Source: Niebla homalea (taxonomy: Eukaryota > Ascomycota > Lecanoromycetes > Lecanorales > Ramalinaceae). Taken from it: a stretch of DNA of 64,000 bases. The position numbers and the translations under genes are program-made. Under the pieces are notes generated by a model that saw only the letters and a list, made by a program, of their open reading frames with translations, had not been told where the DNA came from and ran no database searches. The stretch spans positions 372,001 to 436,000 of the forward strand of contig JAHGAU010000013.1 in assembly GCA_019925105.1 (NCBI GenBank), read 5' to 3'. Numbering within the stretch: the first letter of the stretch is position 1; the number at the start of each line of letters is the position of its first letter. This document shows positions 34,597 to 43,252 of the stretch, piece by piece.

Positions 34597-35523
34597 TCAA
34601 AGATCTCTCCATCCTCGCCCTCCTCCATGCTGCTGCTGTTGACCATCTGGTCTTCTCCCCGCCTGCAAGATACCAGGAGCACCGCTTTGACCTGCAAAGC
34701 CGGCATGCTGCGCGCTGGGACTCGGTGGCGCCAATGTACTGCTGTAGGTAGTTCCCAACTCCTGGGGCTCATTCACATGGCTTGGCTCGTACCGCGTACT
34801 TTCAGATGGTGCGTACGCTGAGTACGCAGTATTGCTGTGGGGCTGTTCAGATTGGTATTGGGTGGGCGAGGAGAAGTCTGGGCCTGTGTAATGTCCAGCC
34901 GCAGTAGCAGCAGAGGTGGTAGTGGTAGTGGTGAAGTCGGGGCCTGTATAACCGGCGGGGGCCTCATGAGGAGATCTGACGGGATGGCTGTCCGCTTCGG
35001 TGTAGCCTTGCTGCTCGGGCAGTTGCGTCGTGCTCGCCATCGCCGGCTTTTGGAGATTGCCCAGTTCCATGGCTTGCCCATGTCCGTCCTCGTGATCTTC
35101 CACCCTTGTGCTCCGCGCGTTTTGCCACGATGGCATTGCCGGCAAGCTGTCATCTCCACCCTTCCCTGTGCCTCTGTAGCCGCCTGGGGTGTCAAATTGC
35201 GCATATTGCGCCGCTGGGGGTTGCCCGTACGGTGGAGGCGCGACATTGGCATTTGCGGGTTGATAGCCTTGGTAGGGCATGGGATTGAACATTGAAGGTT
35301 GGTTTGTCTGTCCGCGCGCGCGACGGCGTCCGCGGCCCAGTCCACAGCAGCCGCAACATCGGAGGCAACAGTAGAGAGTCAAGCAGGCGACGAGAACGGC
35401 GACGACGATCCCTGCGATTGCTGGCCACTTGCAATAGGCCTTGGTCATGCAGTAGTTCCATCCGGTCGCTGACTGCTCGTGGATTGAAGAGAAGGAATGC
35501 TGGCGCGGCTGCAAGGTCGCCAT
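34597..35523 (-). CDS. Fibroin-3-related single-pass membrane protein
   Basis: An intronless 308-aa frame. Residues about 20-60 contain WNYCMTKAYCKWP followed by a transmembrane segment (AIAGIVVAVLVACLTLYCCL) and a cysteine cluster (RCCGCCGLG), a pattern found in filamentous-fungal proteins annotated as fibroin-3-related. The rest is a Gly/Pro/Tyr/Gln/Ser/Thr-rich cytosolic or cell-wall-facing tail with two copies of YTGPDF (about residues 192 and 213) and a poly-Thr run. There is no classical cleavable signal peptide; the membrane segment probably acts as a signal anchor, with the juxtamembrane cysteines as likely palmitoylation sites. Function in the family is not established. Directly upstream of its ATG lies a perfect heptamer repeat. 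Confidence 0.75.
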   Translation of the reverse strand: MATLQPRQHSFSSIHEQSATGWNYCMTKAYCKWPAIAGIVVAVLVACLTLYCCLRCCGCCGLGRGRRRARGQTNQPSMFNPMPYQGYQPANANVAPPPYGQPPAAQYAQFDTPGGYRGTGKGGDDSLPAMPSWQNARSTRVEDHEDGHGQAMELGNLQKPAMASTTQLPEQQGYTEADSHPVRSPHEAPAGYTGPDFTTTTTTSAATAAGHYTGPDFSSPTQYQSEQPHSNTAYSAYAPSESTRYEPSHVNEPQELGTTYSSTLAPPSPSAQHAGFAGQSGAPGILQAGRRPDGQQQQHGGGRGWRDL

Positions 35524-35543
35524 GGTCGTCGCTGTGTCGTGGT

Positions 35544-35585
35544 GTCGTGTGTCGTGTGTCGTGTGTCGTGTGTCGTGTGTCGTGT
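35544..35585. repeat. Heptanucleotide microsatellite, six perfect copies of GTCGTGT
   Basis: Six uninterrupted 7-nt units, starting 21 nt upstream of the ATG of the fibroin-3-related gene. On the sense strand of that gene the unit reads ACACGAC, so it most likely lies in its 5' UTR or core promoter. Confidence 0.9.
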
Positions 35586-36280
35586 GTGAGGTGGTAGAGG
35601 GTAATTGAAGGTGTATACAAAAGCTTTTGATCGCGCTTTGAGAAAAGAATGCACTGAGCCAGGGAACAGGATCTCGTGGGTAGAGGATGATTGATTGGTT
35701 GATTGATTGGAAAAGTAGTCAATGAAATGTATGCGAAATCGTCCCCTTGGGGAATCGCTCCTGCTCTCTTTGCGAAGAAGCGGATCATAAAGATAACAAA
35801 GAAATTGACATGTAAACACAAGAGCTTTGTCTTTGGCGACGCTCAATTGAAAAGTCGAAGGAAGAATAAAGGAAACAGCGCTCGAGGGCTGATGATTTGC
35901 CCCTCTTGCCCCTGTCTCCACTGGCCCATTTGCCCATTTGCCGCAGCCCCTGCAGATCCCTACTGCATCTCATCCAGCACCAGAAATAGCAACGTGAGTC
36001 GTGATATCGTCGTCATCCCTTCCCAAAGGTATGCTCCATTGCTCATTCAGCGCAAGTGTCCTCAAGGCATGACTTTAGATCCAGGCCAGCTTATTGGAAG
36101 AAAGAAGAATCGATGGAGGGAAGTGAGTGAACCCATGCAGAAGAAGTCGGTCAGGCAAGTACTTGCACTTTTCGTGCAGTACCGCCACAATACCGATTCG
36201 ACTGACTACCTAACGCCCCGGAGACTGAGCATATTACTCGAAGTCTCTGAGAGGGTTGAGCTTTTGGGTCGTTGAATTCT
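35586..36280. other. Upstream region of the fibroin-3-related gene / 3' side of the 910-aa protein gene
   Basis: About 0.7 kb without a supported gene. A 190-codon plus-strand frame at 35703-36275 is open but has no domain and lies antisense within the probable promoter, so it is not called. Confidence 0.45.
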
Positions 36281-39013
36281 TCACTCCTCCTCCGATTCAG
36301 TTGATGAATCTTCTCTCCGCCCCTGGTTTTCAGGCTGGTCCCCCGATCCTGGCTGGTTCTGAGTCGCTTGCCACTGCGAGAACTCCGCGAAACCCTCTGC
36401 CCAGTCATCCTCCGTCACCTCTCTGGTATGGCTGTTAGACGGTTTGGCCGCCTGGGCCGGTGTCTGACCAAAGATGGCCGGTGTCTGACCAAAGATGGCC
36501 GAGGGCTGGGCGTCTGTCGAGAAGGACGACAGGTCCGCGGTGAAGGGCGCGCTGGATGATGCATTGTTGGAAGACAACCCACCAAAGATTGGACCACCCT
36601 GTGCGGGTTGGTCTGCTTGCTGTGTCACGGTGGAGGTCGGCACCGTTGACGGAGGGTTGAAGGAGAAGGAAGGGAAGTTGAGTCCACCTTGCTGCGGTTG
36701 GACTGGTTGCTGTGCAACGGTGGAGGTCGGCACCGTTGGAGGGGTGAAGGCGAACGAAAAAGAAGAAGAAGGGAAGCTTGGTCTACCCTGCTGGGCTTGA
36801 CCGTCTTGCTGCTGAACGGTGGAGGTCGGCACCGTTGGAGGCGGGTTCAAGGAAGCTACTCCGTCGGGATGAGCGGCGTTCCAGTCATTGGCAGGCCCCA
36901 AAAGATTGTTGTCCCCCTGGTCGAAGGGCGCTGGTGGCTCAGCGAAATTGAACTCATTCTGAGCTTGCTGAGGACCAGGCGTAGGATCGTTGACAACATC
37001 TTGAGAGCTCGACTGGAAGTCCGAGGGGAGAGGGGCGTTGTTAGCAAACAGGTCGTACAAGGCAGGGTCTAACAAAAAGGCAGAGTCTTCGTTGGAAGGG
37101 AAGTACTCGTCGACATTGTTGTTGCCCTGAGTCTGCTCGTCGCCGCCGAAGAGCGCCACAGCCTGGGCCATCTCGTCCTCTCGTTGCTGCTTCCACGCAG
37201 CCAGCTCCGCGATCCGCTCATGAGCCTCGGACAACTCTTGTCTGGTTGCGGCGAGCTCTTGATCCGTGGACTGCTTGGCCCCTGCGAGCGCCCTCCACTC
37301 CTTCTCCGCCTGCTCGCGAAACATGCGTGCCTCCGACTCGCGACCCTCTGACTCGTTAATCTGAGTAACGGCCATTTGAAGATCGCGGCTGGTTGAAGCT
37401 GCCTGTTGTTCGGCATGCTCCTTGCTCGCGGCAAGCTGGCGATTCTCCTCCTCCGCCCGTTGGAGAGCTGCTTGCTTCTCCCGCTCCACTCCCTCCAGCT
37501 CCGCTGTCCTCGCCATCGCCAGATCCAGGCTCTGGCTCGTTGCAGCCCGCTTTCGCTCCGCCTTCTCCTTGTCTGCGACAAGCAGCTTCTGGTGGGAGTC
37601 GCTCGTCGCTATGACGGCGCTCGCCTCACCAAGCTGCTGCTGCAGGGACGCCACCGTGCTCTCCGCAACGGAAGTCGACTTCTCCAGCTCCTCGACCCGG
37701 TCCTGAAGCGATTTGGTGGTCGCTTCGGCGTGGTGCTTGTCGGTCTCGAAGGATGCTGAGCGCTCCTGCTCGGACGCGAGGGAAGTTGCCGCTTGCTGCT
37801 CGGTGGCAGTGAGCTCTGTGACGCGCTTCTTGAGGGCATCGGCCTTGGTCTTGGTCTCGACCTTGGCCGCGACAGTCTGGTCCAGCTGATTCTGGAGATC
37901 AGCTTTGCTCTGCTGAAGCTGCTTCGTCTGCTCCTCTGCCGCCGCGAGCTTTTCGCCCGTCGAGTCGCGAGCTGCGACAGCTTCCGCAAGCTGGTCTTTC
38001 ATGACAGTGGAGGGCCGGAATGTGTCCGGCACCTCGCTTGGCTGCATGTCAGTGACGTCGACCTGGCTCTGGAGCTCGTCGACCTTCTTGTCAGCCTCCT
38101 CCGCCTTGACACGCCATTTCCTGGCTTGGTCTCGGTGAGTGGCTGACTCTTTCTCCAGCCGCGAGCGCCGCCGCTCCTCCTTGGCTAGAGCCGTTGCCAT
38201 CTTGTCCTGCTGAGCCTGGCGGGCTCGGAATCTCATCCTCGCTGTTTTCGCTGCGTCAGATGCCGATTTGGTGGTCTCAGAGAGCTTTGCATTCGCGTTT
38301 TCAAGCTCCTGCGCTCTCTGATTCGAGGCTGCTAATGCTTTGCCCCGCTCCTCTGCTCGGCTTCGCTGCTCTTCTGCGAAGGACTGCTCGGTGGTGAGCC
38401 GTTGTCTGGTATCCTCGAGATTCCGATTGGTTTTGTCCAGTCCGCTCTTGGTCTCTTCAAGCTCGCTGTTGGCTTTGGAGAGTTGCGTTTCAGCGGCATC
38501 CAGTTGATTCCGGAGCTCGTTCTGAGTCTGTAACAGGCCTTCGCGGCCCGTTTCAGGATTGGCAGGATCTGGATGGCTGTCGCCCTCACTTGGTGGTGGC
38601 GTTGGCGGCGTTGCAGGGTTGAGAAAGGCGAAGATGACGTTGGTGAAGAACCGGGAGAAGAACGGGATGATGAATGGTATCAACCATGTGAGTACGATCT
38701 GGGCCAGGATGTTTTGGAACAAGTCCCAAAACACATCAAAATTTGAGCCGATCGGTACACATGGCTGCGGTACACATGGCTGGGACGTCGGGGAAAAGGT
38801 GTGAGTGGGTGGCTGGAAAACCAGCGGGAGGGTTGCGTTGGTGGTCGGTAGTCTTGTGACTGCCGGTGTGGTGGTGGGGAGGACGCCAATGAGACTGGCG
38901 TTTTTGTTGTGACGGGTCTGCTCTTCTGGAACAATCAGGGTATGTAGAGCCCAGATCATCCAACTGACTTGACCTGCATCCTGAAATGGCCCCGGCCGCA
39001 TTGGAGGCGGCAT
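36281..39013 (-). CDS. Hypothetical membrane-anchored long coiled-coil protein with FG-like repeat tail
   Basis: One open frame of 910 aa from the ATG at 39011-39013. Residues about 1-90 are Pro/Thr-rich with a short duplicated QPCVPQPCVP. Residues about 93-132 form one long or two short hydrophobic membrane segments (IVLTWLIPFIIPFFSRFF). Residues about 155-600 are an almost unbroken coiled coil rich in Gln, Ala, Glu, Lys and Arg. Residues about 620-910 are disordered and acidic with Asn/Gln/Pro/Phe-rich repeats: three copies of a PPT/S-VPTSTV module spaced about 30-35 residues, FSF and PIFGG motifs, and a duplicated IFGQTPA, all reminiscent of FG-nucleoporin repeats. I do not recognise a named family. 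The arrangement would suit a nuclear-envelope, ER or organelle tether, which is inference. It lies in the gene-poor block and its upstream side is full of tandem repeats, both consistent with a fast-evolving gene. Confidence 0.72.
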   Translation of the reverse strand: MPPPMRPGPFQDAGQVSWMIWALHTLIVPEEQTRHNKNASLIGVLPTTTPAVTRLPTTNATLPLVFQPPTHTFSPTSQPCVPQPCVPIGSNFDVFWDLFQNILAQIVLTWLIPFIIPFFSRFFTNVIFAFLNPATPPTPPPSEGDSHPDPANPETGREGLLQTQNELRNQLDAAETQLSKANSELEETKSGLDKTNRNLEDTRQRLTTEQSFAEEQRSRAEERGKALAASNQRAQELENANAKLSETTKSASDAAKTARMRFRARQAQQDKMATALAKEERRRSRLEKESATHRDQARKWRVKAEEADKKVDELQSQVDVTDMQPSEVPDTFRPSTVMKDQLAEAVAARDSTGEKLAAAEEQTKQLQQSKADLQNQLDQTVAAKVETKTKADALKKRVTELTATEQQAATSLASEQERSASFETDKHHAEATTKSLQDRVEELEKSTSVAESTVASLQQQLGEASAVIATSDSHQKLLVADKEKAERKRAATSQSLDLAMARTAELEGVEREKQAALQRAEEENRQLAASKEHAEQQAASTSRDLQMAVTQINESEGRESEARMFREQAEKEWRALAGAKQSTDQELAATRQELSEAHERIAELAAWKQQREDEMAQAVALFGGDEQTQGNNNVDEYFPSNEDSAFLLDPALYDLFANNAPLPSDFQSSSQDVVNDPTPGPQQAQNEFNFAEPPAPFDQGDNNLLGPANDWNAAHPDGVASLNPPPTVPTSTVQQQDGQAQQGRPSFPSSSFSFAFTPPTVPTSTVAQQPVQPQQGGLNFPSFSFNPPSTVPTSTVTQQADQPAQGGPIFGGLSSNNASSSAPFTADLSSFSTDAQPSAIFGQTPAIFGQTPAQAAKPSNSHTREVTEDDWAEGFAEFSQWQATQNQPGSGDQPENQGRREDSSTESEEE
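36459..36500. repeat. Perfect 21-bp tandem duplication inside the 910-aa protein gene
   Basis: Two identical 21-nt units (36459-36479 and 36480-36500) add an extra IFGQTPA heptapeptide in frame. Larger imperfect repeats nearby (about 36617-36845) encode the three VPTSTV modules. Confidence 0.9.
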
Positions 39014-39171
39014 GATGATGTAGAGAAGTACGTGCTGGCGTGCCTGACCGCTTCCGAAGATGAAGTGGTTGGAAAGCGCAGTGCGTACAGAGTAAGAAGG
39101 AAGAAATTGAACACGTAGGTCTTAACAATTGTTGATGAGGTGTCAAGACTAGTGGACAATCAAAGCACTGT

Positions 39172-39320
39172 CTTCAAGAGTGTTGTGCAGATGCAGAATG
39201 TGTTTGTGACTTGAGAAGTGTTGTACAGATGCAGTACGTGTTTATGTCTTCTCGAGTGTTGTGCAGGTGCAGAATGTGTCTTTGTCTTGAAGAGTGTTGT
39301 GCAGAACGTGTCTGTGTGTG
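39172..39320. repeat. Tandem repeat with 38-bp period, about four units
   Basis: Units begin with CTT at 39172, 39210, 39248 and 39286, exactly 38 nt apart, and share a core like AGTGTTGTGCAG.TGCAG followed by GTGT. Mismatches are a few per unit and the last unit is partly deleted. Confidence 0.85.
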
Positions 39321-39519
39321 AGATGTAAAGAAGAAGGAAGACTTGGGCACAAGACTGTTATGCAGGTGCAGACTGTGTCTCTCTGAGAGATGTAAGGAAG
39401 AAAGAAGATTTTGGACACAAGAGTGGTATGCGGGTGCAGACTGTGTGAGAGTGCAGAATGTGTCTGTGTGAGAGTGCAGAATGTGTCTGAGAGATGTAGA
39501 GAAGAAGGAATGAAAACGG
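39321..39519. repeat. Tandem repeat with period of about 67 bp, two units plus a partial
   Basis: AGATGTAAAGAAGAAGGAAG at 39321 recurs as a near copy at 39388 and again as a shorter start at 39492. Units share ATGCAGGTGCAGACTGTGT-like cores. An internal 21-nt duplication (GAGAGTGCAGAATGTGTCTG type) lengthens the second unit. Confidence 0.75.
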
Positions 39520-39712
39520 TGGGCACGAGGAGGTTTTTATGTCCTAGTGTGGGCGAAGTGTCGAGGCTAGTGTGCACTCGTATAATTGTGTTGAAAAGTG
39601 TCATGCAGGGATGTTGATGGGCACGAGGAGGTTTTTATGTCCTAGTGTGGGCGAAGTGTCGAGACTAGTGGGCACTCGTATAACTGTGAAAAGTGTCATG
39701 CAGGGGTTTTGA
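39520..39712. repeat. Tandem direct repeat with 98-bp period, two copies
   Basis: Copy 1 spans 39520-39617 and copy 2 spans 39618-39712. Both start TGGGCACGAGGAGGTTTTTA and share the same sequence through GTGTCATGCAGG, with a handful of substitutions and a 4-nt deletion in copy 2. Confidence 0.92.
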
Positions 39713-39833
39713 TAGGCAAAATCATTCATTTCATCCGTGAATGTGAGCTAGCATAACACAACCACCGTACGTGCTTCCAAATGGTCGACCCACTAACAGA
39801 GAAAGGGTTATAACACAGCAAACAACACGAACA

Positions 39834-39973
39834 CTTGACACTTCGGAATTTCCTGATATTTGAGTCGGGTGTTTTCGTAACACTGTCCAAAAGATGTGTT
39901 TCGCTTGACACTTCGGAAATTCCTGATATTTGAGTCGGGTGTTTTCATAACACTGTCCATAAGATGTGTTTCG
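39834..39973. repeat. Tandem direct repeat with 70-bp period, two copies
   Basis: Copies at 39834-39903 and 39904-39973 differ at only about three positions. Each starts CTTGACACTTCGGAA and ends near GATGTGTTTCG. Confidence 0.95.
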
Positions 39974-40559
39974 CTTGGTCCTCAAGGAAGAGCGAGTCAA
40001 GCCGGGAGTCTAGATAATGGAGAAATTTTGGCACTGAGAGTGCACAGATATCTAGTGCTGGTGCTCTTACCTTTCGAAGACGCCTCATTGTCTTGTCTTC
40101 ATTCGAGTTCTTACTACAAGTGATGCCACCAAACGCGCTAAAATTGGAAGATCAAAGTAAATTGAGAGTTGATATCTAGCCAATAAGCAACTGCACGAGC
40201 CAATCGTTCTCTTTCTGTACCTATCAAATGGTGTTCCAATGCATTCCTATAGGCAGTGAATGCATGTTGGATGGATTGTCGTCCAAAACCAAGAGACGCC
40301 GATGCCAAGCGATCAGCCCTACAATGAACCAAGCGAGCCAAGCTGTCCGTCATAATTGATGAACTAAGCCGTTCCAGGCATCACGAAAGCTGCAGCTACG
40401 AACTCGCATTGAGCGTCTCGACACAGATCGCTTTCTCGTGCCGTCGTAGCTCTTCTAACGAGTCAGAATTCTCCGCCTTGGCCTCATCGATCGCAATTTG
40501 CACACATCCCCTTATAACCCCACGTCTCTCCACCCTCATTGGGTCAAGACCTCGCCATC

Positions 40560-41065
40560 ATGAATATCAAGTCAGTCTGCCCTGCCCCTTTCATGATTTA
40601 AATTTTCTTTTGCTAAACAGCATTCCTCAGAGTTCGTACACTCACGGGCAAGGAGATAGAGCTGGACATCGAGCCTGACTACAAAGTATGTCCCTCTAGC
40701 TGATTCCCGCCTCTAACAAATGGCTCCTTCGTCCTGTTGCATCATGTTTCTATGGCAAAAGCCTGTATGCACAAGACGCTTACATCCATTTTCCGCTATG
40801 CAGGTACAAAAGATAAAGGAGCGCGTGGAGGAGAAAGAAGGCATACCGCCCGTCCAGCAGCGGCTGATCTTTGGCGGGAAGCAAATGTAAGATCATCACG
40901 AACAAGCATCTGTACTGCTTGCGATCTTTGTTTCAAGGACCATCAGGGCCGTCTTTGCGAAACTAACATCTTTCGGGCAGGGCGGACGACAAGTCGGCAT
41001 CTGAATACAATCTGGAAGGTGGGGCAACACTGCATCTGGTCCTTGCCCTGAGGGGTGGCTCCTAG
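40560..41065 (+). CDS. nedd8: Ubiquitin-like modifier NEDD8/Rub1 precursor
   Basis: Four small exons, 40560-40570, 40631-40685, 40804-40886 and 40981-41065, join in phase to a 77-aa protein. The product starts [19 protein letters not shown], continues through [14 protein letters not shown] and [14 protein letters not shown] and ends [11 protein letters not shown], which is NEDD8/Rub1 rather than ubiquitin: position 72 is Ala (ALRGG), the residue that discriminates the NEDD8 E1 from the ubiquitin E1. One residue (Ser77) follows the Gly75-Gly76 and must be removed before conjugation. Lys48 is present in GGKQ. The first coding exon is only 11 nt. It modifies cullins and thereby activates cullin-RING ubiquitin ligases. 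Elongin-A, a subunit of such a ligase, lies just downstream on the other strand. Confidence 0.96.
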
Positions 41066-41543
41066 TTTGTTCAGGTGGGTTGGACAAGCTATCACGGAAG
41101 GGAGACTGGGCTTTTGAGCGACCCAGCGAGCAATCTTTGGCGGTTCAGGTCATTTGCTGGAGAAAAGCATCACGAGTCTCACGGCGAAGACAGCGTGTGG
41201 CAGCAGAGCGATTACGAAGATACGAACAAGATACCAGCATTAGATCGGGTCAGGCTTGTGCATCCGCAAGTGAAGAATTCATTGGTCAAGCTTGTACTAT
41301 GAGAGTACATGAATGTCCGTCAAAAGGTCTAACTATTTGTAACACGCTATGCTTCGCTTCCTGTCGCCATCTCTCCTTCTTGTATTATTTCTCTCGTTGA
41401 GTCTCCAATAGAATGACACCTCTCTAAAACAGATGCTTGCATTGAATGAGGCTGATATTCAAGCCAGATGGTGTCACATGAGAAGACCCCACAGGCGGTG
41501 TGCATGGTGACACAGTCATGTGTCAGAAAGCCAAGCGCAGGAA
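41066..41543. other. Convergent 3' spacer between nedd8 and elongin A
   Basis: About 0.48 kb of shared 3' sequence. No gene seen. Confidence 0.5.
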
Positions 41544-42752
41544 TCACAATACGCGCTGTCGCTTTTGGACTGGCATAAAAATGTTGACCGGCTTCTTCGG
41601 CTTGGGCCGAGGGACGTTTCGCAGTGGGGGAGAGACTTTTCGGGGGCCGCTGCTGTCGACCGGCGTTGATATGATGGTGCTTGACTGCTTTTTCTTCGAG
41701 TCGAGATTTGTGCTAGACGTTGAATGCTTTGTAGGAGGATGGACAGTGCTTGCTGTTGAGGGAATTGTGGTGGGAGGCGAAGAAGTTTTCGAATCTGGCG
41801 AGGCAGACACTGATTGAGGAGAATGGCGTCGCGGAACTCTGATCTTGTGGGGAGGGGGAAGACGGCTGATCTTGACGGGTGACAGCAGCTGCATGGCCTT
41901 GAGCCTCTTCTCCCTCTGCTGTAAGCTATCCGAGGTATCGGATGTCTGCACCTGCTCAATTCGCCTCTTCTTCGGATTGCTCGCCACCGGAGCTTCCATG
42001 GTGGTCGGGTCGAATGGTTTTGGGGCTTCCGGGTTGCGATGTTGTCGAAGAAGCATGGGTGAGACGCCAACCGTCTTGGTTGAAAATGGCGTTTGAGCGC
42101 TGGGGCAGGTCAAGATATCCGACCGTTTCTTTGGGGGGAACTTTCGCATGGCCATGGCTTCTTTGCGAAACTTGGATAGAGTTGTCTTCATGGGGGTGCT
42201 TTTGGTGACGTGCGAAGGCTGGGGCTTTGGTTTTGGGCGTCGTATGTCCCGGTCAGCGCCGTGAAACTGCCCATGAGGCTCTGTGAGGAAGTAGTCGGAG
42301 TCTTTGGACAGGGTGATGACTTCGTTGGATGCTTTGGCACCTCGAGGAAGGGGCACGCCTTTCAAGTCAACTTGTCTGGCTGTTTTCTGGTCGTGGAGAG
42401 TCTTCATGTCGTCTAACTGAGCTTTGAGCTCCAGTTCTTGCTGTTTGATTTCCAACCTGTTTTCCAATACCAAATTTTGGTAGTGATCGTACCAATCCCT
42501 GGGATCTGCAGGCTTGTACGCTTTCTTCTGCCAGCCAGGAACGTCCCTCTTGACAAGTTCCATCCAGACTTCCTCATCGGCACCAATTAGTTGTGGAGAA
42601 TTTTGCTCCAGTTGTTGCAAATGTTCTGCAGTGTCGATGCGTAAAAGAACTGATCGGACAGTCTTGAATGGTGTGTCCCCAACATCAATGATTGAGTGCA
42701 TGTTTTGTATACAAGCTCTCTGAGCAATGGTTCTGAGAGATAGAGCAGGCAT
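41544..42752 (-). CDS. ela1: Elongin-A (RNA polymerase II transcription factor SIII subunit A, Ela1-like)
   Basis: An intronless 402-aa frame. Residues about 1-110 are the elongin-A domain: an F-box-like part (LSLRTIAQRACIQNMHSI, then DVGDTPFKTVRSVLLRI) followed by QLEQNSPQLIG and DEEVWMELVKRDVPGW. The rest is Pro/Ser/Lys-rich and disordered, with several basic patches that could be nuclear localisation signals (NPKKRRIE, KKKQ). In yeast, Ela1 pairs with elongin C and Cul3 to ubiquitinate stalled RNA polymerase II. Yeast Ela1 has 379 residues, so the length fits. Confidence 0.92.
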   Translation of the reverse strand: MPALSLRTIAQRACIQNMHSIIDVGDTPFKTVRSVLLRIDTAEHLQQLEQNSPQLIGADEEVWMELVKRDVPGWQKKAYKPADPRDWYDHYQNLVLENRLEIKQQELELKAQLDDMKTLHDQKTARQVDLKGVPLPRGAKASNEVITLSKDSDYFLTEPHGQFHGADRDIRRPKPKPQPSHVTKSTPMKTTLSKFRKEAMAMRKFPPKKRSDILTCPSAQTPFSTKTVGVSPMLLRQHRNPEAPKPFDPTTMEAPVASNPKKRRIEQVQTSDTSDSLQQREKRLKAMQLLSPVKISRLPPPHKIRVPRRHSPQSVSASPDSKTSSPPTTIPSTASTVHPPTKHSTSSTNLDSKKKQSSTIISTPVDSSGPRKVSPPLRNVPRPKPKKPVNIFMPVQKRQRVL

Positions 42753-43252
42753 GATGATTTAGTACAGATATATGCGTGGTGTGGTGGATTGTTTGACACA
42801 CAAATAATTTGTGTGACACAGGGGATGTTGGGAAAATTCAATGAAGAGTTATGGTGTGTTCAGGCATGGTTTTATATGTGGGAGAATGCAAGTGACTCGG
42901 TGACAATAGGAAGAATATAAAGTTCACGCGAGGACCTTATTGGCTTATTCACTCTGAAGTCTGAACACTATGACATGACGGACCAGGGCGAGACGCCGGT
43001 CAAGCCACAGCCCGCATTTTAAGCGCGTTTCATTCAGCCACAACCAAAATCATTTGGATCTTCAAAGTTCAAAGTCCCGGCGGCGTTAGAGAATATAGGG
43101 AAAAGCGTCGTTTCGATCTAGATTGATAATTAAGGAACGGTCTTTTGGGCGAAAAAGCGTATGTCAGGTACGACAAATTCTCGAATTATACGGGCGCAAT
43201 TGAAAACCAGTTTGCCCCTCGTTCAGAGTTGGCCAATTCACATCTCTTTGGT
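42753..43252. other. Divergent promoter between elongin A and THO subunit 7
   Basis: About 0.5 kb of AT-rich sequence between two divergent genes, with no ORF of note. Confidence 0.5.

Larger units (their letters stand above)
39014..40559. other. Repeat-rich divergent region between the 910-aa gene and nedd8
   Basis: About 1.5 kb between divergent genes. Positions 39172-39973 are filled with several tandem repeats (listed separately). The remainder toward nedd8 (40000-40559) has no gene; a CT-rich stretch before the nedd8 ATG is the likely core promoter. Confidence 0.6.

Noticed and set aside
35192..35921. Long reverse frames (209 and 158 codons) across the fibroin-3-related start
   Set aside because: They read through the ACACGAC microsatellite, which is open in all frames, and overlap the better-supported gene in another frame.
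37393..38397. Several open frames on the plus strand
   Set aside because: They are antisense to the coiled-coil region of the 910-aa protein; biased Gln/Ala/Glu/Arg codons leave reverse frames open.
39172..39973. CRISPR-like array of regular repeats
   Set aside because: Repeats are head-to-tail without unique spacers, unit sizes differ, and the genome is fungal.
40560..41065. Ubiquitin rather than NEDD8
   Set aside because: Residue 72 is Ala and the internal sequence ([14 protein letters not shown]) matches NEDD8/Rub1, not ubiquitin.
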